From: Prochlorococcus sp. AG-363-N20
Lineage (GTDB): Bacteria; Cyanobacteriota; Cyanobacteriia; PCC-6307; Cyanobiaceae
Length of the DNA stretch: 64,000 bases
Direction of reading: 5' to 3'
Assembly (NCBI GenBank): GCA_003280105.1
Contig: QCFX01000003.1
Span: 59,792 to 123,791 of the forward strand
A program made the position numbers and the translations under genes. Shown one piece after another: positions 17,808 to 27,839 of the stretch. The notes beneath the pieces are model-generated. The model worked only from the letters and a program-made list of their open reading frames with translations, searched no databases and was not told the origin of the DNA. The stretch's first letter is position 1. The number at the start of each line of letters is the position of its first letter.

Positions 17808-19346
17808 TTAATGAGCCCCCGTGGATGAAGGATCGAGAGAAGACCCTACTGTTTCAGAAGGGCCATTTTGATCTCGATCTCGAATAGTTAAAAAGGTGTG
17901 CAACAATCCATCTGCAACTAATTGTTGATAACGCGTTGAAATCGCCTCATTTACTCGATGACAATCCGATATAGATCTCTCCCTTGCTCCTGGAACTTTA
18001 CCTGAATAATCAAATCGAATAACCACAGGAATAGGTAAATCTCTAGATACATTCAATCCCTTAAATATCTTAACGCCTACATCCAAGTCAGGAGCTCCTT
18101 CTTCAACCGTATCTAAATGAGAAAAATAAGTGAGGTTTCGCAAATGAACTTCCTTAAACCCAATTCCTACTCCAATAAACCTTTCTGCATGACCAGCATC
18201 AGGGTAAGGGCCGTTATGAAGTTGAAGAACATAATCAACTTGAGAAATGTTATTAGCAATTAATCGAGTAATGAAAGAAACCATTCCAGCATCTATCTTT
18301 CCTGGAGCTGCAGTCTCGACTGTCTCTCTTATCTTTCGGAGGGCATCTTGAGCCGATAGCAAGCAAGTTTCTTTATAGAGATCAGCAACCGATATCCATT
18401 CGTCAAGAGCCATAGTGCCATCAGAGGTAGGAACATGTACACGAATTGCATCGGTATCAGTATCAATTCCAATCAAAAGGAGATCCACTGAAGCACCGCA
18501 ACAAAAGCTATTCTCAATTGCTTTACGGAAATCAAGTAAACGTTGAAGGCCTGCTGATGCTGCAACCTCATCATTACTTCCATGTGCAGCGCAACCTTGA
18601 TGTTCAGGATCAATAGAACTGAAATGGTAGGTAACTACCTTCAAATAGCGCGTTGGTGAATGCGCAGTATTAGGAACCCCCTCCCGATAGCGGTAATGCT
18701 CAGTTTTTATCCATCGATTGACAGTTTGTTCAACATCAAAAAGAGCCCCTGCATGAGACCTGCGGCGAACTGTACTAAAAGGGATTCTTAAGACATATGC
18801 AATTGAATGAGCTAAGCGGCCATCCGAGCAAGGAGAAACATCTAGTAAATGAAATCCGCAGTCAGATAGGAAAGATTGAAAAGATTTTGCTTCACTGTTT
18901 TCTTTAGACCCCTGCAGTGGGTCTAATTCAAAGAACTTATCGCTGTAATGCTTATGTGTTTGAAAAACACACCAAGCAAATAAAGCCCGCATATCTAAAG
19001 GTCTGACCCATGCCTTCTCGAGTAGGTGAATAGGTAAGTCAAAACCAAGTTGATCTCGACTTATTTCCTGAGCTTGCTTAATGAAGTCTTGCTCATGTTG
19101 AAGAGTTGAAACTCTTTTAAGCAAAGGAACAATTCTGTCAAAACTACCTTTAATTTCAGACTCATATGATTGAAGGTATTTGTTCGAAGTTAAATCTGTA
19201 AGAGGGTGAGGACTAGAGAAGTCTTTACTTCTTTCAGATGCTGTGAGAGATAGGGGTGTGGACAGTTCCGCAGTGGAATATCTCTTCCGAGGCGCCGTTG
19301 GACCGCGGAAGCTACTTACATTTTTGGCCAAATTTCTATAGGCCAT
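17808..19346 (-). CDS. csoS3: carboxysomal carbonic anhydrase CsoSCA (CsoS3)
   Basis: Dehydrates bicarbonate to CO2 inside the carboxysome next to Rubisco. I take the ATG at 19346 (512 residues, 'MAYRNLAKNV'), seven bases after the csoS2 stop; a GTG eight codons upstream would overlap csoS2 by 17 bases. With this start the zinc and catalytic residues fall at Cys173, Asp175 and Arg177 ('SPCSDGRLA'), His241 ('VTYHF') and Cys252 ('HQGCAAHGSND'), close to the known numbering of the Halothiobacillus enzyme. The N-terminal helical domain and the degenerate C-terminal repeat domain are both present, so the enzyme looks complete. Confidence 0.95.
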   Translation of the reverse strand: MAYRNLAKNVSSFRGPTAPRKRYSTAELSTPLSLTASERSKDFSSPHPLTDLTSNKYLQSYESEIKGSFDRIVPLLKRVSTLQHEQDFIKQAQEISRDQLGFDLPIHLLEKAWVRPLDMRALFAWCVFQTHKHYSDKFFELDPLQGSKENSEAKSFQSFLSDCGFHLLDVSPCSDGRLAHSIAYVLRIPFSTVRRRSHAGALFDVEQTVNRWIKTEHYRYREGVPNTAHSPTRYLKVVTYHFSSIDPEHQGCAAHGSNDEVAASAGLQRLLDFRKAIENSFCCGASVDLLLIGIDTDTDAIRVHVPTSDGTMALDEWISVADLYKETCLLSAQDALRKIRETVETAAPGKIDAGMVSFITRLIANNISQVDYVLQLHNGPYPDAGHAERFIGVGIGFKEVHLRNLTYFSHLDTVEEGAPDLDVGVKIFKGLNVSRDLPIPVVIRFDYSGKVPGARERSISDCHRVNEAISTRYQQLVADGLLHTFLTIRDRDQNGPSETVGSSLDPSSTGAH

Positions 19347-19353
19347 CAATTTC

Positions 19354-21699
19354 TCAACCTCTTGCTCCACCAGAGAATGTGACTAGCTGTCCATCTCTGG
19401 TATTGCCACTAGAACCTGTAATAAGAAAGTCTGGTTTTGCTAATTCATCATTTCGCTTTGATTGATTACTTGGCATCGCAGTCATAGGACCAGGACGGGT
19501 TGGGTTTCTTTTACGAGCAGAAACACCTTCTGTACCAGTGACCTGATCACCACGGTCCCAATCATCACCTGTAATGTTTAATCCTGCTGACTGACCCTCA
19601 CCTGTAATTCGAGAGGGGGGGCGAGAAGGACTTTCGTCTGTAGTCGCTATCTCTTGTAGTGGGGCAGAGTTGAATTGACGATGTTTCTTGGAATCAAAGC
19701 GAAATTGCTCAGTTCCAGTGATCTTGTCTGGTGCCATGTCAAACGGCCCAGTAATTCTGGAACCATTTTCGTAACTTGTACCGGTTACCGCTGACTGATT
19801 TTCCCTCTCTTTCTGTGCCGCCCTAGCTGGAGATTGAACACTAAATTCTGAACCAAAAGTTTTCTCTTCTAAGTTGTTGTATTCAGAGCTGGTAGATGAG
19901 GGTTTGACTCCACAAGCTTGCTGCAGATGATCTTCTCCAACATAAGGAGTGCCCGTTAAATTTTCACACGCACCTTTATGCGCTCCTGTCATTACTCCTC
20001 CAAGTCCAGGCTGTAGACCAGTCATTAGAGGGCCTGGAGTACCTAATCTCTTGGGCGTACGCTGTTGAATCTCACCAACAGATGAACTATTACACCATTG
20101 AGTTGCTTGCTCTATTCCTGCATAAGGGGTACCAGTAATCGCTTTACATGTTCCAGGCTCATCTCCTGTAACAAGCTCAGACCGACCTGTCATAGTTCCA
20201 CTTACACCTTGTGATTTATTAGTAAGACTTAATCCAACCTTCGCAGCTTCAGGATCAGGTCGCCCTCCACAGAATGTTTGGAATTGTTCAGGGCCTACAT
20301 ATTCATCACCAGTCACTCGCTTACAACTTCCTGGCTCGTTGCCTGTAACGAACTCGGATCGAGCTACATGAGTTCCAGTAACACCTGAACCTCGCAAGGT
20401 ATTAAAAGAGCCAACCTTTTCTGCTGCCCTTCCTTCGGGTAATGGATCTGCACCCAAATATTGATCTCCTGTAAGTCCTTTATGGGAACCAGCTTCATCC
20501 CCTGTGACTTTAGAAGAGCGTCCAACCATTACGCCACTAACTGATCGCCCATCAAGGGTGAGGCTATGTCCAACTTTTCTAGGGGGTGATTGAACACCTC
20601 CGCAAAAAGAACTTGATTGATTTGCTGAGATGTATTCAGTGCCAGTTAAAGGCTTGCAAGTTCCAGGCTCATCTCCTGTAACTTTTTCAGATCGCCCTAC
20701 TTCATTCCCAGTTACACGATTCCCATGAGTAGTGTTAGTTACAGCAACTTTGGAAGGTTGACTAGGAGATGGAGAAGATTGACAAAAACTATCAAAAACC
20801 TCAGAACCTAAATATTGAGTACCAGTAATTGAACGACATGTACTTGCCTCATTACCCGTAGTCTTCGCAGAGCGATTTGCCTGGGTCCCAGTGACTTTTT
20901 GTCCTGAGATGGTTTCACTTACTCCAACTTTCCAGTGTGCATCAGCAGCTGATGAGTTCTTAGATCCTTTGCGATTCGGTCCACAAGGACGTGTAGCAGT
21001 TGAGCGTTTATTTCCAGTTGCACCACTTTTGCTACGAAGATCTCGCACTCTCTGAGCAAGTTCTCTACTGGTCAAATCAGGATCCCCTTGTCTAGCCACA
21101 GAAGCTGCTGAGGTTGGCTGCTTACCAGCTGTTTTACCGTGTTTTGATTGTGCTTCACGGCGTGCCAAAACTAGTGCTCTACTTGTGTTTTGTATTGGAC
21201 GTCTTTTAGTAGTACTCCTTCGCTCTCCGCTTCTTTTGTTCAATTTAGAAGACTTGTACAAAGACGGTGAAGGCTCAGCATTTGTATGACCTTCACTATT
21301 CTGAGTTGTTATGACAGGAGAAGAATGACTTTGATTATTAGACATCCCTTTTTCGATGTCTATGCGAGTACGGTCTTTACTTTTATCAGCAGACTTTCCT
21401 CTGAGTGACAGTTCTTTTCTGCGGGCCAAAACCAATTCTCTGCTTGGTTGGCTTACGGGTCTTACAGATCTAGAAGTAGCAGAAGAAGTGCTTTGTGAAT
21501 ATGTCTTGCTTGGAAATTTTTTGTGAGAACTTTTTCTGCTCGAATCAACAGAAGAAGGTTCTGTTCTCGTTGAACGTGCATCAGCAGCTGTTCTAACTCT
21601 ATTAGGAGCAGACGCACTTAAGGAAGTCGATTTCTTCCCTCCTTCACTAAGAGCCTTACGGCGCTCAAGTGCTAGTTCTCGACTTGATTGATTTGCCAT
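19354..21699 (-). CDS. csoS2: carboxysome assembly scaffold CsoS2
   Basis: A 781-residue largely disordered protein that links Rubisco to the shell and drives alpha-carboxysome assembly. Four N-terminal Rubisco-binding repeats of the type S-R-x-L-x-x-x-R-R-x-x-x-x-x-G-K lie near residues 6, 86, 173 and 211. Six middle repeats (257-596) carry triple V/I-T-G motifs and mostly paired cysteines. The C-terminal shell-anchoring region (~615-781) has further ITG/VTG motifs. The pI is clearly basic in the N-part. I see only the full-length frame and no evident need for frameshifting. A 13-base-pair stem-loop lies in the spacer before it. Confidence 0.96.
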   Translation of the reverse strand: MANQSSRELALERRKALSEGGKKSTSLSASAPNRVRTAADARSTRTEPSSVDSSRKSSHKKFPSKTYSQSTSSATSRSVRPVSQPSRELVLARRKELSLRGKSADKSKDRTRIDIEKGMSNNQSHSSPVITTQNSEGHTNAEPSPSLYKSSKLNKRSGERRSTTKRRPIQNTSRALVLARREAQSKHGKTAGKQPTSAASVARQGDPDLTSRELAQRVRDLRSKSGATGNKRSTATRPCGPNRKGSKNSSAADAHWKVGVSETISGQKVTGTQANRSAKTTGNEASTCRSITGTQYLGSEVFDSFCQSSPSPSQPSKVAVTNTTHGNRVTGNEVGRSEKVTGDEPGTCKPLTGTEYISANQSSSFCGGVQSPPRKVGHSLTLDGRSVSGVMVGRSSKVTGDEAGSHKGLTGDQYLGADPLPEGRAAEKVGSFNTLRGSGVTGTHVARSEFVTGNEPGSCKRVTGDEYVGPEQFQTFCGGRPDPEAAKVGLSLTNKSQGVSGTMTGRSELVTGDEPGTCKAITGTPYAGIEQATQWCNSSSVGEIQQRTPKRLGTPGPLMTGLQPGLGGVMTGAHKGACENLTGTPYVGEDHLQQACGVKPSSTSSEYNNLEEKTFGSEFSVQSPARAAQKERENQSAVTGTSYENGSRITGPFDMAPDKITGTEQFRFDSKKHRQFNSAPLQEIATTDESPSRPPSRITGEGQSAGLNITGDDWDRGDQVTGTEGVSARKRNPTRPGPMTAMPSNQSKRNDELAKPDFLITGSSGNTRDGQLVTFSGGARG
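19912..20931 (-). repeat. CsoS2 middle-region repeats (six, about 50 residues each)
   Basis: Residues 257-596 hold six repeats with period ~50-60, each with 'KVG...', V-T-G, T-G-(N/D)-E and I/L-T-G-x-x-Y elements. Five carry a Cys after the second element and a Cys at the end. The third (375-427) has His at the first site and none at the second. The sixth is shortened at its start. Confidence 0.9.
21022..21684 (-). repeat. CsoS2 N-terminal Rubisco-binding repeats (four)
   Basis: Residues 6-226 contain four diverged helical motifs: 'SRELALERRKALSEGGK', 'SRELVLARRKELSLRGK', 'SRALVLARREAQSKHGK' and 'SRELAQRVRDLRSKSG'. They are separated by 65-80 residue basic, Ser-rich linkers except between the third and fourth (~20). 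The fourth is the most diverged. Confidence 0.9.
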
Positions 21700-21754
21700 G
21701 TCCGCTCAAAATAAACGTCTGAGATAAATGAAAGGTCAAACAACGTAGAAGGGA

Positions 21755-21787
21755 AGTAAATAGTCTCAAAGGTCGAGACTATTTACT
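21755..21787 (-). promoter_or_regulatory. stem-loop between cbbS and csoS2
   Basis: AGTAAATAGTCTC (21755-21767) and GAGACTATTTACT (21775-21787) are exact complements: a 13-base-pair stem with a 7-base loop, 10 bases downstream of the cbbS stop codon. No U-run follows in the transcript, so it is unlikely to be a simple terminator. A 3'-end stabiliser or partial attenuator is more plausible. Confidence 0.75.
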
Positions 21788-21797
21788 AACAAGCTAA

Positions 21798-22139
21798 TCA
21801 GCGCCCTTCAAAAACTACGAAGCAAGTTCCTTGACTCTGGGTGTAAGCGTCGTATCCAACGATGCGTACATGGTGGTCAGGATATGCTCGATGGCAAGCC
21901 TCAAGCTCATTGACAACCACGTTTAGATCCTTCTCTCCAAAAAAGGGAAGTTTCCAATAAGACCAATAGGTCTGCATAGAACCAGTTGGATGAACATGCT
22001 CAATAACTGGACTCCAGCCTTGAGCAATGATGTAAGCAATTTGATCGTAAATTTCGTCCTGGGTCATCGGCGGTAAGAAGCCGAAGGTTTCCAGGGTGGC
22101 AACTGTTTGATAGTCAGCCACGGTGCTCTGGAAAGGCAT
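21798..22139 (-). CDS. cbbS: Rubisco small subunit, form IA
   Basis: 113 residues, the usual length for CbbS of alpha-carboxysomal Rubisco, which completes the L8S8 enzyme in the carboxysome lumen. Motifs are 'ETFGFLPPMTQDEIYDQIAYII', 'TYWSYWKLPFFGE' and 'HVRIVGYDAYTQSQGTCFVVFEG' at the C-terminus. It follows cbbL by 101 bases, a spacer with two stem-loops, and precedes csoS2 with another stem-loop. Confidence 0.97.
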   Translation of the reverse strand: MPFQSTVADYQTVATLETFGFLPPMTQDEIYDQIAYIIAQGWSPVIEHVHPTGSMQTYWSYWKLPFFGEKDLNVVVNELEACHRAYPDHHVRIVGYDAYTQSQGTCFVVFEGR

Positions 22140-22168
22140 AGTGAACCTGGGAGTGTGAATGTATAAAA

Positions 22169-22187
22169 GCCGATTAGATGAATCGGC
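22169..22187 (-). promoter_or_regulatory. stem-loop in cbbL-cbbS spacer (distal)
   Basis: GCCGATT (22169-22175) pairs with AATCGGC (22181-22187), 7 base pairs and a 5-base loop. In the transcript it is followed by UUUUAUAC, so of the spacer hairpins it is the one most like a weak intrinsic terminator, about 30 bases before the cbbS start. Confidence 0.65.
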
Positions 22188-22210
22188 GAATGAAATTGAA
22201 GGAATAAAGA

Positions 22211-22239
22211 GAGTGAGGAGGCAATGCCTCCTCCAACTC
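22211..22239 (-). promoter_or_regulatory. strong stem-loop directly after the cbbL stop
   Basis: GAGGAGGC (22215-22222) pairs with GCCTCCTC (22226-22233) around a 3-base loop. GAGT (22211-22214) with ACTC (22236-22239) extends the stem past a two-base bulge, giving 12 pairs. It starts almost at the cbbL stop codon. A CU-rich tract, not a U-run, follows in the transcript. It probably protects the cbbL 3' end. Confidence 0.75.
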
Positions 22240-22240
22240 G

Positions 22241-23656
22241 CTATTGCTGAACGTCGAGCTTGTCGACTGTGTCAAATTCGAACTTGATCTCCTTCCAGGT
22301 CTCAAGTGCGATGGCAAGTTCAGGACTATGCTTCGCAGCTTCCATAAGGATGTCGCGACTCTCTTTTTCGATTTCTCTGCCTGAGTTACGTGCTTTTACG
22401 CAAGCTTCAAGTGCAACCCGGTTTGCAGCAGCACCAGCAGCTGATCCCCATGGGTGTCCATGAGTTCCGCCACCAAACTGCAAACATGAGTCATCGCCAA
22501 AGATTGCAAGCAAAGCTGGCATATGCCAAACGTGGATACCACCAGAGGCAACCGCAAATACTCCCGGCATAGAGCCCCAATCCTGATCAAAGAAGTTTCC
22601 GCGAGAGCGATCTTCAGGGACAAAAGACTCACGTAAGTTGTCGATATAACCAAGAGTGGTTTGACGGTCACCCTCTAGTTTTCCAACAACAGTACCGGTG
22701 TGAAGTTGATCGCCACCAGATAGTCGCAAGCATTTAGCTAGTACACGGAAATGAATTCCATGTTTTGGATGACGGTCAATCACAGCGTGCATAGCACGGT
22801 GGATGTGAAGCAGCATTCCATTCTTACGGCACCAGTTGGCCAAGCCAGTATTGGCTGTGAATCCACCAGTGATGTAATCATGCATGATGATTGGCATATC
22901 AAGTTCCTTAGCGAACTCGGCACGCTCATACATCTCTTCCGGAGTAGTTGCTGTGCAATTAAGATAGTGACCTTTAATCTCACCAGTTTCCTGCTGAGCA
23001 AGCTTCACCGCCTCTGCAACAAACTCAAAGCGCTCTCTCCAACGCTGGAAAGGCTGAGAGTTGATGTTCTCGTCATCTTTGGTGAGGTCTAGACCACCAC
23101 GGAGACATTCATAAACAACCCGACCATAGTTTTTACCGGAAAGGCCAAGTTTTGGTTTAATTGTGCAGCCAAGAAGAGGGCGTCCGTATTTATTTAGACG
23201 GTCACGCTCTACCTGAATGCCGTTTGGAGGGCCACCGCAGGTCTTAATAAAGGCCATAGGGAAGCGAATGTCCTCAAGGCGCAAATGACGTAATGCCTTA
23301 AAACCAAAAACATTACCGACTAAAGAAGTCAGAACATTGGTTATCGAACCTTCTTCAAAAAGGTCGAGAGGATAGGCAATAAAGGCATAGAAAGATTCCT
23401 TGTCTCCAGGGACATCTTCAATGCGGTAACAACGACCTTTGTAAAATTCAAGGTCAGTCAGCAACTCGGACCAAACTGTGGACCAAGTTCCTGTAGATGA
23501 TTCTGCAGCGACAGCAGCTGCAACTTCTTCTCTTGGAACACCTTCTTGGCCAGTGCATTTAAAGCAAGCCAAAAGGTCGGTGTCTAGGGGGACATATTCG
23601 GGAGTCCAGTAGGTGTCTCTGTACTCCTTTACCCCAGCGTCATACTTCTTGCTCAT
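22241..23656 (-). CDS. cbbL: Rubisco large subunit, form IA
   Basis: 471 residues, full length. It fixes CO2 onto ribulose-1,5-bisphosphate in the carboxysome. Active-site parts are intact: '[17 protein letters not shown]' (catalytic Lys), '[16 protein letters not shown]' (carbamylated Lys and metal ligands Asp/Glu), 'HIHRAMHAV', '[17 protein letters not shown]' (loop 6) and '[19 protein letters not shown]'. The sequence is of the proteobacterial-like form IA found in alpha-cyanobacteria. It lies 72 bases after csoS1, with a hairpin in that spacer. Codons are visibly GC-richer than in flanking genes, as expected for a very highly expressed gene. Confidence 0.99.
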   Translation of the reverse strand: MSKKYDAGVKEYRDTYWTPEYVPLDTDLLACFKCTGQEGVPREEVAAAVAAESSTGTWSTVWSELLTDLEFYKGRCYRIEDVPGDKESFYAFIAYPLDLFEEGSITNVLTSLVGNVFGFKALRHLRLEDIRFPMAFIKTCGGPPNGIQVERDRLNKYGRPLLGCTIKPKLGLSGKNYGRVVYECLRGGLDLTKDDENINSQPFQRWRERFEFVAEAVKLAQQETGEIKGHYLNCTATTPEEMYERAEFAKELDMPIIMHDYITGGFTANTGLANWCRKNGMLLHIHRAMHAVIDRHPKHGIHFRVLAKCLRLSGGDQLHTGTVVGKLEGDRQTTLGYIDNLRESFVPEDRSRGNFFDQDWGSMPGVFAVASGGIHVWHMPALLAIFGDDSCLQFGGGTHGHPWGSAAGAAANRVALEACVKARNSGREIEKESRDILMEAAKHSPELAIALETWKEIKFEFDTVDKLDVQQ

Positions 23657-23697
23657 TAGATAACTCCTAGTAAGTCGGTATTGAGGAATGAAATAGC

Positions 23698-23720
23698 GCG
23701 AACCTTCTTAAAGGGTTCGC
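23698..23720 (-). promoter_or_regulatory. stem-loop between csoS1 and cbbL
   Basis: GCGAACC (23698-23704) pairs with GGTTCGC (23714-23720): 7 base pairs around a 9-base loop, beginning 8 bases after the csoS1 stop in the transcript. No U-run follows. It is part of the series of intercistronic hairpins in this operon. Confidence 0.65.
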
Positions 23721-23728
23721 TCAATTTT

Positions 23729-24040
23729 TCAGTCCTTCTGACCTAGGAAGTTGCCGTTACCAAGAGCTGGTTCAACTTCGCGGTGAGGGCGCGCAATGAT
23801 GTGTGCAGCAACAAGACCGTCGCCTACACGCTCACATGCATCAGCTCCAGCACGAACAGCAGCGTTAACAGCGCCAGTTTCTCCACGAACTAAAACAGTT
23901 ACGTAGCCACCACCGACAAACTCACGACCAATAAGGCGCACTTCGGCAGCCTTGGTCATTGCGTCAGCAGCTTCAATCGCAGGTACAAGGCCGCGTGTCT
24001 CGATCATGCCGAGAGCGATGCCCATGGTTTCGTTAGCCAT
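23729..24040 (-). CDS. csoS1: CsoS1 major carboxysome shell protein
   Basis: A 103-residue single-BMC-domain protein whose hexamers tile the facets of the carboxysome and pass bicarbonate and sugar phosphates through a central pore. It shows 'GIALGMIETRGLVPAIEAADAM', 'FVGGGYVTVLVRGETGAVNAAV' and 'VGDGLVAAHIIARPH', the complete BMC fold with the short C-terminal tail typical of CsoS1. It is the first gene of the main cso operon, with its promoter in the 349-base gap shared with divergent rdgB. It uses CGC/CGT arginine codons and is GC-rich (34 G+C of 60 in 23761-23820), consistent with very high expression. Confidence 0.97.
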   Translation of the reverse strand: MANETMGIALGMIETRGLVPAIEAADAMTKAAEVRLIGREFVGGGYVTVLVRGETGAVNAAVRAGADACERVGDGLVAAHIIARPHREVEPALGNGNFLGQKD

Positions 24041-24389
24041 TGCCTAACTCAGTAAGGGTGGAATGTTCGTAATGGACAATGCTTTGAAAGCCAGTGATTC
24101 GTCAAGAGAATTTGACCAAAATCTCGATCACTGTCGCTACTATCTCCCATAAGCTCCACTTATGACCTAGTCGGTGACTGTTAAAAACAGCTGTTGGTGT
24201 TTGAGTGAGCACATCCAAACAAACCGTTGCACTTCAGCATCTTGATAGGTATTTTCACCATTCGAGGCAGGTCCCTAGGCATTGCCAAGGGCTGGAATGT
24301 TCAACCCATCCTGTCTCAATCCAATTAAATTCATTGGAATATTTAGCTTGAATGTCCTGCACAATGGTTTTTGATCTTTTCCCAACAAA
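24041..24389. promoter_or_regulatory. divergent csoS1/rdgB promoter region
   Basis: This gene-free stretch should hold the main carboxysome operon promoter. I see an inverted repeat CAGTGAT (24092-24098)/ATCACTG (24127-24133) with a 28-base spacer, 52-93 bases upstream of the csoS1 start, and a palindrome AACAGCTGTT near 24187-24196. I cannot place -10 elements with confidence, and there is no clear T-N11-A LysR-type box that I would defend. Confidence 0.4.
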
Positions 24390-24977
24390 GTGACCAAGCC
24401 GCTACTCATTATTGCTAGTGGCAACCCTAGAAAAGTTGCAGAGATCGAAGCAATGCTTGGTCCATTGCCACTAGAAACCAAACGCCAACCTGAGGATCTT
24501 GAAGTCCAAGAAACGGGTTCAACCTATTTAGAGAATGCCTTACTTAAAGCTCAAGCTGCTGCAAAAATTACTAATAGCTGGACAATTGCAGACGACTCTG
24601 GCCTTGAAGTTGATGCCCTAAACGGAGATCCTGGGATTTATTCGGCAAGGTACGAAAAAAACAACGAGCAGAAACTTAAAAAACTTCTTCTTGCTCTAGG
24701 GGAAAGCCCTTATCGCAGCGCACGTTTTCATAGCTCAATGGTTCTATGCGACCCAACAGGGATCCCAATCACAACCGCTGAGGGCATTTGCTGGGGAGAA
24801 ATCCTGAAAGCTCCTGCCTACCCAAATGGGGAATTCGAATCAATTTTCTGGGTCAAAGAAGCTCAGTGCACATACGGAGAATTAAATCAAGAACAACTAA
24901 CAAAACTGGGTAGCAGAGGAAAAGCTGCGCGCAACATTGCACCTTATCTACTCAAAGAATTTGGATTGAATCCTTAA
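24390..24977 (+). CDS. rdgB: XTP/dITP pyrophosphatase (RdgB/HAM1)
   Basis: Hydrolyses dITP and XTP to keep deaminated purines out of DNA and RNA. 195 residues with the family start 'LLIIASGNPRKVAEIEAML' (SxNxxK motif), 'WTIADDSGLEVDALNGDPGIYSARY' (metal-binding Asp-Asp and substrate Arg/Tyr region) and the C-terminal 'LGSRGKAARN'. Starts at GTG. It sits on the opposite strand between csoS1 and csoS1D, splitting the shell genes, an arrangement I recall from other Prochlorococcus; there is no evident functional tie to the carboxysome. Confidence 0.93.
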   Translation: MTKPLLIIASGNPRKVAEIEAMLGPLPLETKRQPEDLEVQETGSTYLENALLKAQAAAKITNSWTIADDSGLEVDALNGDPGIYSARYEKNNEQKLKKLLLALGESPYRSARFHSSMVLCDPTGIPITTAEGICWGEILKAPAYPNGEFESIFWVKEAQCTYGELNQEQLTKLGSRGKAARNIAPYLLKEFGLNP

Positions 24978-24978
24978 A

Positions 24979-25779
24979 TCAACTATTTATCTGATCAATA
25001 GCTCGCATTGCAGCAGCTGCAGATTCCTCCACATCTCCTTCTTTTCCTGCGAGAGTAAGACGACCAAATGCGCCTACTCCCTTAACGTCCACAACCGTGA
25101 TATTAGAAGCCTTTTCAGCCTCATTCGCTGCATACAAAACATATCCTGCAGGTTCTGTCTCAAGGATAAACATACTCATCCCTGATTGAATCATTGAGCC
25201 TCGGCGATTCTGTCGGTTAATTAGAACAGCATGATCAGGTGTAATTGCTCTTATAACTTCAGTCCAACTCACATCGCACTTATTTCGTTTATCAATTGAA
25301 CTACCTATTGCATCTAAAACGACATCTCCAGAATGCAAAACCGTACTTTGATCTCGATGATAAAGAGCCATAGAGCCAAAAGCCCTTTCAACCACCATCT
25401 GTCCTAAGCGGACATTGCTCGCTTTAAGGGCTATATCAGTAACTCTATGAACAGCCATACCTGGTGAAACCTCCATCCAAAGGCATGCATCACCAGGGAT
25501 AGGGAGAAAGCCTTGACTAACAGTGCCCATATAGGCAGCTAGCTGAGGCTGAAGAGAGTCAATAAATACATATGACCGCAACTCAATTTGCTGAACATGA
25601 CTTGCTTGACGCGCAACTCTTGCAGTCTCTGAATCTGTAGTAATAACGCAGCTAGCTCCAGAAGATTGAGGCAGAACCTCAGTCCCTGTAATGAGCGATC
25701 TCCCACCGAGTCTTCGCTCTCGATTATCAACTCCGACGAATCCCGCCATGGCGCGGATAATACTGGACTGATTAACCAT
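24979..25779 (-). CDS. csoS1D: CsoS1D, tandem-BMC gated shell protein
   Basis: 266 residues: an N-terminal extension (~1-50) followed by two BMC domains in one chain. Such proteins form trimers (pseudohexamers) that stack face to face and have a large pore that can open or close. The gating Glu-Arg pair is present in '[12 protein letters not shown]'. Second-domain landmarks are '[25 protein letters not shown]' and '[16 protein letters not shown]'. It is separated from csoS1 by the oppositely oriented rdgB, whose stop lies one base from the csoS1D stop (convergent), so it needs its own promoter in 25780-25848. Confidence 0.93.
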   Translation of the reverse strand: MVNQSSIIRAMAGFVGVDNRERRLGGRSLITGTEVLPQSSGASCVITTDSETARVARQASHVQQIELRSYVFIDSLQPQLAAYMGTVSQGFLPIPGDACLWMEVSPGMAVHRVTDIALKASNVRLGQMVVERAFGSMALYHRDQSTVLHSGDVVLDAIGSSIDKRNKCDVSWTEVIRAITPDHAVLINRQNRRGSMIQSGMSMFILETEPAGYVLYAANEAEKASNITVVDVKGVGAFGRLTLAGKEGDVEESAAAAMRAIDQINS

Positions 25780-25848
25780 TTAGTCAATAAAAGGCCTTGC
25801 AAGCTGATTCGGAGCCGATAACTTTTATGAAATATATGAAGTTTTCGG

Positions 25849-26220
25849 ATGACTACTTCTCAGCAAAACACATCCAGCTCTGACGCTCTTCCTGGCGAGC
25901 TAAAAGCAGAACAGGCCTTGGGTTTGATAGGCCTAGGACTCATGCAAAAGATGTCTCGAGAAGGTGGTCCAGGTTGGGAATGGGCAAGCGAAGGGGCCGG
26001 TGAGAAAACTGATCTTGTTTCGCTTCGTCAACGACTTGAATTAACTGCTCTAGCAATTGAAACTGGTGCTCCTTTAAGTACCGCTGAAGTTAGCCATCTA
26101 TTAGGAGCTCGTCCTGGCTCAGCAAAAGCTGAACGAGGAGGTCTCCTCGCAGAACGAATCAGTAGAAATGTTTGGAAACTCACTCGAGCGGAAAAAGGAT
26201 CTAATTATTGGAGGAACTAA
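25849..26220 (+). CDS. conserved cyanobacterial hypothetical protein (123 aa)
   Basis: A soluble 123-residue protein. The middle ('LSTAEVSHLLGARPGSAKAERGGLLAERISRNVWKL') looks like a helix-turn-helix or similar small helical domain, and 'GPGWEWASEGAGEKTD' is a Gly/Trp-rich loop. I recognise it only as a type of conserved hypothetical seen near csoS1D in picocyanobacteria and cannot assign a function. Divergent from csoS1D with a 69-base spacer. A role tied to carboxysomes would be speculation. Confidence 0.7.
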   Translation: MTTSQQNTSSSDALPGELKAEQALGLIGLGLMQKMSREGGPGWEWASEGAGEKTDLVSLRQRLELTALAIETGAPLSTAEVSHLLGARPGSAKAERGGLLAERISRNVWKLTRAEKGSNYWRN

Positions 26221-27837
<1,617 letters not shown>

Positions 27838-27839
27838 TA

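Noticed and set aside
19912..20931. Regular repeats that could suggest a CRISPR or tandem-repeat array.
   Set aside because: They are diverged ~150-base coding repeats of CsoS2 in frame, not short identical repeats with unique spacers.
19354..21699. Programmed frameshift producing a short CsoS2 form, as in Halothiobacillus.
   Set aside because: I saw no convincing slippery heptamer with downstream structure, and cyanobacterial CsoS2 is reported as one form.
22260..23092. Several long frames on the strand opposite cbbL (for example 22260-22463 and 22751-23092).
   Set aside because: They are antisense shadows of a strongly conserved GC-richer gene; the products have no family character and no start context.
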